Positions 14,001 through 26,000 of a stretch of DNA of 64,000 bases are shown one piece after another. Source of the stretch: Apostichopus japonicus (lineage: Eukaryota > Echinodermata > Holothuroidea > Aspidochirotida > Stichopodidae); NCBI RefSeq assembly GCF_037975245.1, contig NC_092570.1:17773918-17837917 (forward strand), read 5' to 3'. The notes under the pieces are model-generated. The model ran no database searches and was not told the DNA's origin. It was given only the letters and a program-made list of their open reading frames with translations. Every line of letters starts with the position of its first letter. The first letter of the stretch is position 1. Position numbers and translations under genes: made by a program.

Positions 14001-17000
14001 CTTAACAAAGTAGAGAGGTCTGAAAGAAATAGATAACATAAATTAGAATAAAACAGGAATATAATAAATAAGAATTGTAAGAATTGCTTGGCCAAAGTGT
14101 CCTACTAATGAAGTAAGTTGCTACTTCATGTTTTTAATTTGGCTAGTTATGAGTGGAGGGAGGCGGGCAGGGAACTTACTCGGGTAATTTTGTGACTCAA
14201 TTTATTCTTTTCAACAGAGCTAATGCCACTAGATGCTACTTATCAGTATTTTACATATATAGCTTAATTGACTCTCACTTTCAAATCAAATTCTACACCA
14301 AGCTACAATTTTACTGATTATAGATGATGTATTAACACCAAAACCTTTTAGATACAAATTAAACATCTTTAAGAATGAATATTCACAGCAATCTTCTAAA
14401 CTATGAATATTCACAGCAATCTTCTAAACATATGAATGTTCACAGCAATCTTCTAAAAATATGAATATTCACAGCAATCTTCTAAATTATGAATATTTAC
14501 AGCAATCTTCTAACCTATGAATATGTACAGCAATCTTCTAACCTATGAATATTTACAGCAATCTTCTAAATATGAATATTCACAGAAATCTTCTAAACTT
14601 TGAATATTCACAGCAATCTTCTAACCTATGAATATTTACAGCAATCTTCTAAAAATATGAATATTCACACCAATCTTCTCAAAATATGACTATTCACAGC
14701 AATCTCTAAACTATGAATATTCACAGCAATCTTCTCAAAATATGAATATCCACAGTAATCATCTAAAAAATGAATATTCACAACAATCTTCTAAAATTAT
14801 GAATATTCACAGCAATCTTCTAACGCTTGTTGACCCTTGAACAAACCTTGAATCACCATTCTGTTTCCGTTTGACCACAAATTCTCTCCATTTGGGATAA
14901 ATCGATGTCACGCCAAGACGTGAGAAACCGAAAAGCTTTGGATAATCCCTCTAAAGGGAAACAACCAAAAAAACAAGAACATTGTTATTACCACCAGTTA
15001 CTTAACAAAGTAATTCTACTTAAATTACCTCTCATATATATTCTTAAGCATTTCGTTTCCATAACATTCTCATTTTATACAAAATCATGGACTTCTTTGT
15101 AATTAATTAATCCTTAATCTTCAAGATGTCATCCTATATTTCATTATTAATTCATTCATTTTTAAAAATGAAAAGTCACTGGTTTTATTTGGTCCTGAAC
15201 ATTTGCATCCCACAGAATGTTTCACAGTATATTTATTTATCACAATCAGGAACCAAGTTACAAAATGTTTATTTTTATTTTGAAATTGTCTTTATTATTT
15301 GAAAGGAAACTTTATCAGTGAAGCTACTTAAGTACATTAACAGATTTGAATGGTATTGAAAATTTATCAAACTCAACTTAAACAGTTTGATAAAATGAAA
15401 AACAATTACGTACCCACAAATAGTTAAAAATGTCCAATGCATCCCTCAGGAGAAAGTTGATATCATATTTCTTTCAACCAAGAGGAACAAAGATAAGTTA
15501 TTTACACAAAATATCTATCATAAGAAGGAAAAACCAAAGTGACACAAAAAATGATGTTACCAGCAAAATATCAAACAACCTGTTAAGGACATAATTTGCA
15601 TCTAATGGTAGTGTAATTAACAAACAAATCCATTCCACTTGGTGGGGAGGGGGTAGGGGGGCACAAGATGGGACCGCTTCTGCCCAACTGGTTGAATCAA
15701 ACATGAAATCAACACCCCCAATAAAAGGCAATTATCGGAATATTGTATATAATAACATATTTTATTATTATCTTGGGTAATTTATTACATAATATACCAA
15801 TATATATATATAATAGTTATATAGCTTATTTATTAGATTTATTTACATAACATTTATTTCAGGGCGATGCAAAGTAAAGTTCCACTCTTAAAGGTGACAC
15901 TCAAAGGTTTTTTTCGTCAAGTTTTTGCCCAACAAAAGTGACTGGAGTCTGTGACTTGACTCAAAAAAAATCACTGGTCAAGGCTCAATTTGACCTCAAA
16001 TTGAAATGACTCACCACAACTCGGGCCAAACGGTTCTCAATAACAGAAATGGGTTATGAGAAAGATAATTAGGGATTACCTCTTTGCCAGGGAGAGAAGA
16101 TTTCCCCAATCTCACGATGGGGCGGAATCCTTTCTCTTTTGGAATAAACCTGAGTTTTGACTTTCCCAAGGTTTTCTGCAAATCCACCATCATCCTTAAA
16201 GTTAGCTGTTGAAGAAGTAAGACACAGTTTTGAGAGAGGTTGGAATCATGTGACCATTAAAGGACCATCAGGATTTGCTATGGAATATGCTAGGGAGTCA
16301 AAATAATGGTCACACATGTTCAAAAACCAACAGACATTTTCATGCCTCAAAAACATTTGTCCACAATGTGATAATTAATTGTCTTAGTAATTACACCTAA
16401 TTGGTCTGGGGAATGATTTGGAGGCTAAGAACTTCCTTGGAGATGTTTTTCAATCTTTTAAGGACATAGAGCTACATTCAAAAGGAAAATATTGTAATCT
16501 TTAATACACTACAAAGTGTTCTTGATAAACACCATCGCAAAAAAACTAATCACTGCTGAATATATCTCGCCTTGGCCAAAGGTTAGTATAAAACCGATAT
16601 TGTAAAATATATATTGAGCTATGAGATTAACTCCAAGGACCCATAGGAACAGACCTGAAGGAACTAAAGAAGTGGGGGGAAGATTTGGTACAAATAAAAT
16701 TGAGAATAATGTTTGAACCTGGTCTATTTCAGAAAGCACTCCCAGCTTCTTATAGTCTGCAAGAGAAAGAGAAACTATGGTAAAACAAAATATGCATTCC
16801 ATCGAACTTCCCTTTAATGATGAGGTCCAGCACCCCCCCCTCCCCCTCCCCTTCCCCCAGAACACTGCATGGCCTATACTATCAGTGAAATGTTTCTATC
16901 CAACCGAAAACCAACTGAAACAATTCACTGGATTACTGAAAGAGGAAGCATGACAGTTAAGGAGATTGTATATTTTGCTTATTTATGGAAGGAAGTTTCA

Positions 17001-20000
17001 ATACTACAGATGGATGCATGTAAAATTTCCTCAGCTTTTCCTTTTCATGTAAGATAATATCTTTGTTGTTGTAGCAGAAGCAAGTTAGATCATAAGGTGG
17101 AGTGGCCAACCTGTGGATGTGATCAGGCGGGTATGAAGCTTCCAAACAGTAAGGGGGGCACAACATCAGAGGGGCACTTTCTCATTCCACAACCACCACT
17201 TATGCTATAAACTGATACACACCGGCCATATCACTTAAATATTTATAATGTGTTAGTATGCTATCAATACTATTTATTGAGATTGTTATTGTTAACCGTG
17301 CTACAAAAAGATATGGGATGCCATTTTAAAAATAGCATGTACAGACTAAAAATAAATAATTAAAATAAAATATTAATATTAACAAAGGCTTAAGATATCC
17401 AAAAGACAGTTCTTCATCAAAGGGGCACATTTATTTGCCAGTAGGGCACATTTGCTATTTTGGAAAAGGGGGGTGAGGGGCTCCTACCCCCCTGGATTTG
17501 ATGCAACATTTCACTGTAGTAGGCAACATACATAGGATGATGCAATGTAACACTGTCTGATGACCTTTAACACTGTCTGATGACCTTACCAGTGAGGGCA
17601 GTTTCTTCCATGGTTTTCCATTTTGCCTTTGGGAAGTAGGCCAGTTCATTCTTACTGACTGATGTCTCCGTAACGTAGTACTGCAGCTGGAAAAAAAAAA
17701 AGGATCAACTACAATCCTTGATTATCGCTTAATGTGACAGTATTAACACCAAGTTGTGTCAAATCAGGACACACGTCATACAAATAAATACATGTCAGGA
17801 CACATCGATATCTCAAAAGCAGGACAAACAACTTAACATACAAAGACACAGAAAGATGTCACAGTATCTCAGCTCAGGATAAAGAATGTAACATGCAAAA
17901 CATAGAAATCGTTCACAGTACCTTACAACACAGGAAATACAAACAAAATAATTGAAATATGAATTCATATAACATTAAAAGCAGAGCAAGTCGTGAAATC
18001 GAAACAATTGAAGATTCTTTTGAGGATGTTTAAGACATAAGATCGTTAGCTTACTCTAATTAAGGGAAGTACCAGATCTGTAATCAACCAATCAAACATT
18101 GTTTCTGCCAGCTCCTTCCTTTTCATCCAGTCAGTCCTTGGAATATTCTTCCAATCTTCTTTGTTTGATTTGGTCCAAAGGCAATCGGAAATCTTTATGA
18201 AAAAAAAAAAAAAAAAAAATCTGCAATGTCAGATTGAAGTTGTTCTAAAAGGAGTATAACCAATCAGAAGGTGAAAATATGACTTATGTAATTCTCGTAC
18301 CATCTATGAAAATTGTCAAATATAGATATCTGTGGTTGTTGCCTTAAATCTCAAACTTTTCTGGACAACCGCTCCCTTCGATCATCTTGAACTGTTCCAA
18401 TACCCCACTCCCCCTACCCCCTCCTCTTGACCTACCGTTCAAAGTCGGGCGCTCAAGCGAGCAATCAGACTGTCCGAAGATATGCATATAGGAATTAAAA
18501 AATAGCCTACATTCCCTACAAGATGATAAATGTTCTCTCAACAATAGTTACTTTTTCCCCCCAGACCCCCTGGATGCCTTATTGTGCCCTAAATTGCTGC
18601 AGTGTTGTGCTGTTATCGTCAGAGACCCCCAAATCAGTGCCAACGCTCCCCTACTCCCGTGTACCCTGTAGCGCCCCCCTGAGACTTCCCAACGCCCCCA
18701 GGGGGGCGGCAGGACCACTTTGAGAACCACTGCCTTAAATGAAACAAATGAAACAATTAAACCGCTTTTAACAATTAAGACGCTTTAGTAGCTATCAATA
18801 GCTATCAATTAGTTAATATTACAGTTAGTATTAAGATTAGTGATCAAAAATTTAAAAATCGACCTACCAGAAATAGAATCTGTTTTGAACTTTGAAGAGA
18901 TTTGTTACTTACAAAATTATAACAAAGCATACACATTTGAGAAAGGAATGTTAGCAAACCACTCATCTACTAACCCCACCAATAAAGGTTAATGTATAGA
19001 AATATGTAACACTTTGACCCTTGTCATTGTCAATGTCAGATCATTTAACTTTGAATAACACATATACACTAACAGCTGTGTTGAGAAAATGTGTAAAGAG
19101 CAACTCTTTAAGTTTGTGAAATTGGGAAAACACCAAATCACAAACCCAGTGAAGATTGCTCTGGAAATCTTGCAAAACGAAGTGGCTCTCTTCACAATAT
19201 TATCCTTTTATGTAAAAGAGTAACAGCTTTGATTGTAAATTGAACACAAGCAAAAACTTTACTCCAGCTTACCCTTAATGATTTCTTCAACAGATCCAGG
19301 GGTAGTTTTTCAAATCTTCCAAGTTTCACCATCAGTTTCACATCTAAATAACAAATTATTCTCCAGTTAATTTTAAACACTTGGCTGAGTGAAAATACGA
19401 TCATATTTATCTATCTTATTAATGAAAGTCTAAGAAGATGTGATACAATACATAGGAACTTACACACACAGGTACTACAACATCATAGTTACAACTAATC
19501 TACACAAAAAAACATTGAGACATTATTAAAAAATATTCAATATTCAAACAAAAATTCAAAAATCATTATAAAATAATTATAAAATTAATCAAATATAATA
19601 ATTTTTGAAATAATTTTTAAAAAAATTGAAAAATTGATGGGGACAGAAACATGAATCTCTGTCTAAACAATGACGGTATAATATTCACGATATTCAAGAA
19701 AGTAGCCAAAAATACTCACACTTGAAGAAAGCATTTTGATTGGTTGTGGATCCCCATATCTCCATGGGAATAATCTTCTTCAATAAACCTCTCAATGAAA
19801 CATACACCTCTGTTCCAGTCATTCCTGAAGACAGTGGAGATTCTTCACGACTGGCTTTCTGACTTTCTTTGTGAATAGTTTTCTCCTGTTTCTTATCATC
19901 AACAGTGTGGTTACTTGTGCTACCATGGCCACAAACCTTCTTGTACTTCTTGCCATGAATCTTTATGTAGACTATGTTGCCATCATCATCATGATGATCA

Positions 20001-23000
20001 TGAGTATGTGATGTTTCCATGTTTATTGATGTTTGCCTTGAGTGTTTGGTATCCAGGCCCCCATGAGTATGTGACGTTTTCATGTTTACTGATGTTTGTC
20101 TTGAGTGTTTGGTATCCAGGCCCCTTCTTTGCCTTCTCTCTTGTACCATCATCTCGTCTGCCTCTGCATTCACAGAACCGTCTCCTAATGTCGATAAATT
20201 CTTCGTTAAAACTGAACTCGAGGAGACATTGTCACTTTCCTTTTCTTTTCGGTTCTGGATTCTCAACATCCTTCTCCTCCTATACTTTGAAAGTTTTCTT
20301 TTCGCCATTAAGATCTGCTTCGCTTGCATTTTCTTCTTCTTCTTTTTGAGCTTCTGTCTCAACCTCTTCAAATCCTCTGTAATAATTTGAATCAAACTCC
20401 TGTTTCTGCAGTTCATGGGTGCTTTATATTTTTTGATCTCATTGCCAATGACTCTATCTTCATTAAGAAATTCTTTTGCTCCCATGGTAACGTGGCCCTG
20501 ACTGTTCAGACAATCCCTGGGTGTTGCGATAGTTCTTCGATGTATATTCATGCCATCCTTTTCTGATCCACAAGTTTTTCTCTTGAGTACTGACTCATCT
20601 TTTAAGATATCCTCTGGATCAACTGCAACACCATTACCACTGGACAACAAGTCACTGTTCCTTGACTGATCACTTGTAATATCCTCTGGATCAACTGCAA
20701 CACCAGTACCACTAGATAACAAGTCACTGTTCCTTGACTGATCACTTGTAATATCCTCTGGATCAACTGCAACACCAGTACCACTAGATAACAAGTCACT
20801 GTTCCTTGACTGATCACTTGTAATATCCTCTGGATCAACTGCAACACCAGTACCACTATATAACAAGTCACTGGTCCTTGACTGATCACTTGTAATATCC
20901 TCTGGATCAACTGCAACACCAGTACCACTAGATAACAAGTCACCGATCCTTGACTGATCACTTGTAATATCCTCTGGATCAACTGCAACACCATTACCAC
21001 TAGATAACAAGTCACCGATCCTTGACTGATCACTTGTAATATCCTCTGGATCAACTGCAACACCATCACCACTATATAACAAGTCACTGATACCTGACTG
21101 ATCACTTGTAATATCCTCTGGATCAACTGCAACACCATCACCACTAGATAACAAGTCACCGATCCTTGACTGATCACTTGTAATATCCTCTGGATCAACT
21201 GCAACACCAGTAATACCGGATAACAAGTCACTGGTCCTTGACTGATCACTCGTCCTATCAAACGAATTTGTTTTCAACTTCTTACGCCGGCGAATATCTG
21301 TTAAATTATCAACGACGTAGATAGACCTCTTCTGCCCACAGATAATCACTGGTTGATCTGACTGGCTTCTCGTCGGCAGGCTATTTCTCTGGCTGTGAAA
21401 TTGGTCACGTACTGTTTGAGCGGAACTTCTCTTGGTTGTCATGATAATTGAGCTCTTCGGACATTCTGTAGCAGACGGTGGTTCCTCAGATCTCTCATCC
21501 CTATCGCCTGCTGTGAAATATATTGTTTCCATAGTAACAGGACTGATTTCTTCTTTCCTTTTTTCTTTCGTTCCTCTTGTCTCTGTTACATCTGGGGTAT
21601 CGTCATTGTTGTTGTCGTTGTTACTCATTTCTGGTGAACTGAATATTTCCATAGAACTATCTTGTCGACCAGAATTGGATACATTCAAACCTACCATCTT
21701 TTCAATGTCACCTTCATCAGAATCAGTCATCCCCTGATTCAAAGCTTGCCGGTTTATTTCCCTGACTGTACCATGACTATTTTCACAAGCCGTGCCGTTT
21801 ATTTTCACTGCTGTCTGTTCTTCATCCAGGTTTGTTTCTTGGAAGCTATGAGTGATTTTCCTCATGCCCTGCTGAGCATCGTTTCCATGGCTGTTTTGAT
21901 TTTCACGCGTGACGGTTTTCTTCCGCTGAGTACTTTTTTTGTCAGTTTTACAGAATTCATTCACATCTTCTGTCAGAATTACAGAGCATGTGTGTCCTGA
22001 TTGATTTCTCTTTTTTCTTTGGGTTGATGAAGTCTTTTGAAAAACTTCAAGTCTTGTCCCTCTGAGAAGAAACCAAAGAAAAGTAACTCTGATTATACCG
22101 TATTTCTAATTATCCATAAAAGAAAGCAGTAACTCCTCAGGAGTATTGACTGTAATTTCCTTTTAACTTTACAATAGTGTGTGATTGTTTGAAATTTATC
22201 AAATTCCTATTTTTTTTAGATTTTAAGCAATGTTCGAATGGTAACAAAGGAAAGGTACCACTACAGATACAAACACAGAACTGTTACAGATAAAGGTACA
22301 ACTACAGAATGACTATAGAATACTTACAGATACAGATATGACTACACAATGACTGCTGCATAGTTACAGAAACAGATACGACTAGAGAACAGTTACAGGC
22401 ACACATATGTCTACAGACCAGTTACACCTCTTAAGAGTCAAGTGAAATCACAAGATCAGAAAACAGTAATGACATAAATGTTTCCATCAAAACTGAAGAC
22501 CGCGACGGACATACTTGATATTACACAGCAGCTGTCTAAGGACGTCCCTGCTTCTTCGTAGTCTGTCAGGAATTCGTTTCTTCTGAAAGACAATGTTATA
22601 TCGTAGTCAAATATTACTTTTTTAGCATGAATATGTAGATATCAGAGGGTATGACCAAACGTCTAACTTTTTTTATATATATATATATATGCTATGGTAC
22701 ACTCTTTGGGTTGTGAATAGCGTTCTAAATGCTGGTTAATAATAAATAATAATCATGATGTACATAGTTTTTATCTCTCTTACCTTTGCCTTAGATATTG
22801 TGCCACCATTTTGCTTCTGGAATATCTTCCTGACTAGTTGATCAGCACCAGAGATTGAGGCCGGGAAGGAGTTCAACGGATCTATACACAGAGGAGACCA
22901 TAAAAACCATGAAAACCTTCGTTCAGACAATTACCTTTGGATGCACTTTGGATTACTGGTGTTACTCGAAAAGACTAATATATTTCACTTGTCTTGCTGT

Positions 23001-26000
23001 GAAAGGCCCACTGAGATGCAATAAAATCCTACCAAAAGTTGTGTTATAACACCATTCACTTAAATGATGGCTTTACAACAAATGCCATGAGTATAGTTCT
23101 GTCTAAGATATATAACATTATTACTACCGTTGTATTTATGTCTCAAAATTTCCACATCTGTGACACAAAGATGTCACAGATACACTGTAGCAGCTTGTCC
23201 ATTACTAATATCACCTGGCCTAACCTTGTTTGGGTTTCGTTGTTAGTAACTACTACCTCCTACCTCAACTGAGGATCGTAGCTCAGTGGTTAACGCCAGT
23301 GCCTTTCAATCATGAGGTCCCGAGTTCGAGTCACTCCAAGATTAATGTATGTCGTCCAGTTACAGAGTTGTTGACAATTGACAATTCATAATCATGGACG
23401 TTAAATATGAATCTAAGAGACTGACTTCGGTCAGCTTGCGGCTTTGATAAGCCAATGATGGCATCTTCACGAGTTCCTGCTTGCAGGAGGATCTAAAATA
23501 CAATACAATTGTTTCAATAGGATGGTGCCAGGCATTCATCTCTCACTTCACATTACAGATTAATACTGTGCAAGTGAATTACTTCGCAAGAGAATCCCTA
23601 TTCCCCAATCAGCTCCCTCATATGCTTCTGAAAAACAATCTAGGACTCACATAACCCTTTTTGGTACCAATTCTTGTCATAGCAAAGGGACACAGCACTT
23701 ATGGTGTCAGCAGTATTTATGGTGTCAGTAGTTTCCACGACATAAGTTGAAGAGGCTGTAAATGCTGGTGTTGACTTCTTCTTAGCTAACGCTGCTGGCA
23801 TGTGGCTTTTAGATATACTGGTATGGACTGGATCACCTGCGGAGAGCAAACAGTGGTTTTGGGGTTTTTAAAGTGGCATTTTGGAGTAGAGTTTGATAAA
23901 ATTTGCAATGTAATTTAATACTGCAAGATATCGAAAAACGAGTTCTGAGAAACTGGCAGGAAGGATTCTGAAAATCAATTGCACAAAAACTGAGAAATTT
24001 TCAATCACAAGAAAAGGAAATGAAAGTAAGAAGTGTAAATATGTTGGAAGCTTGCTGGGGACCGAAGAATATATTAACCGAAGAATTGATATAACCAACA
24101 GTGCTTTCAACACACTGTCAAGTATTTTCAAAAGCAAAAACATAAGCCGAAACATTAAGCTTAGGATTTTCGAGGCTTTATTAAAGAGTATTTTTTTGTA
24201 CAATTGCGAACTGTGGGGCACAACAAAGGATCTTGATCGCAAAATTGACACTTTTCAAAGGAGTCTACTTCGTAATATTCTCAACATCAGATGGACCAAT
24301 AACAATTGGTTATCAAACGATGAGCTCTACAATGAAACCAACCAAACACCTTGGTCCTCCATAGTCGCACATAGAAGATTGAGATTTTTCGGTCATGTAG
24401 CAAGACTCCAGGAGGACACTCCAGCAAAGGTTGCTTTAAGAGAAGCATTGAGACATACTGCTAAACCAGTAGGAAGGTCCGTGACTACCTTGCTTGGAAA
24501 AATAAAGTCGCAATTTAAGGATGTTAACATTAACAATTTCGAGGAAGCAATAAACCTTGCGCAAGATCGTGATACAAGGCGGAGGTTAATCACTGAGCAT
24601 GTCGGATAGACGAGACTCAACTTACTACTTCTAATTTAATACTAAAATCATACAAGATATCTGCTAGTTTTAAGCTACTTGACTGTATTGCTCCTGCAAG
24701 CCATTCAAAATTAGCTTGTAGTGAATTATATCTCAGGAGTCCAGAGAGAGAGAGAGAGGGGGGGGGGAAGGGGTGGTGGCATCAAGAAATCCAAGACAAT
24801 ATATAGTTTTTAGATTCTGGTGGAGCCATCTTTCTACCTTAGTTTCTAGACTAGTAGTAAATGTAACATGGAATTATTAAAATAAAACCTATGTAAAAAT
24901 AAAACCCACCGGATAGCTGTATGTAACAGCCAGACCCAGCTTCTATAAATATGGAGGTATTGTGAAGCAAGTCCTTCATGGCATCTTTACCTATTCTGCA
25001 TGGGAAAAGTGTAAAACGGGAATTTTAATCATTTTCTCTCCGACAGAAATCCTGCCCTGCCCATGGAAAGTCCCACATGCATATACACCTGACCACAAAC
25101 TATCACTTATTTGTTCAATTTATATCACAACCAATTGTTAAAACCATTTTTTGTCATGTTCTTGAGGGATGATGGGTAAGCCATTCTTCGGTATATCTCT
25201 ATTAACAATTAAAGGGAGTGAAGACTCGTGCACAAAGAAACATCTGATGCCGGTAATCTGACCTAGTTTCTAATGAGGTGTAGCAGAAGTGTTAGACACC
25301 ACCATTGATCCCAGAAAATACACACACAGCTTGCTACCGTCGGTAATTAGACACTAGTGTACAGTCAATACATGCAGCTACGGTCAATACCCACAACACA
25401 GTGTACATTGCAGCGATGGATATCTCAGGTCTAGATAAAAGATAACAAGGTATCACGTTTCATTACTGTCTGCATTTTGTAGCGACAACTTCACTTGCAA
25501 GCAACAGAAAGTTAACTTTTTCAAAGGGCTGCACACGGCTTGGGGCGAGTCTTCAATGACTTTAATTTCTACTAAAACTATTGACTAGACTACTCCTGAT
25601 CATGGCCTATCCTGGAGTCAGATGGATCATGAGGCAGCCAATTCAGTTTTACCCTGCCAAAGACGGCCTTGATCTAAACGACATAACTTCATATTGACAT
25701 AAAGGTGTGGGTTTGTTCATAACTTTGTATGTATTAATTTTGTACTTCAAAATTAGATCCCACATGCTCAAAACTCAACAGATTCAACCTTCTGCCAAGG
25801 GACAAAACAACAGAGTGAAGGTAAAAAAGAAAAAAAAAAGAAAAAAAACGAACAACTTTTGTTTGTTTTGACATCACACCTGCTAGTTTCAGAATACATC
25901 ATGCAACACCATTGAATATCAACATCTCTAAAAAAAAACAGGTCAAAATTAAATGTTACTTTTGCTGAGATACTTAGAATATGCTTCTATTTTACAAAAA

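Noticed and set aside
14377-14824. CRISPR-like direct repeats
   Set aside because: The units abut without unique spacers and lie in an animal intron; this is a minisatellite.
19915-20566. Plus-strand ORFs of 144, 102 and 80 codons
   Set aside because: They lie opposite the TERT exon 8 coding strand and show no family resemblance.
20602-21261. 219-codon minus-strand ORF with LQLIQRILQVISQG repeats
   Set aside because: It is the 72-bp TERT repeat read in another frame; a period divisible by three keeps it open.
23273-23345. tRNA gene
   Set aside because: A and B boxes are present, but the arms do not fold properly and the sequence continues into a SINE body repeated elsewhere.
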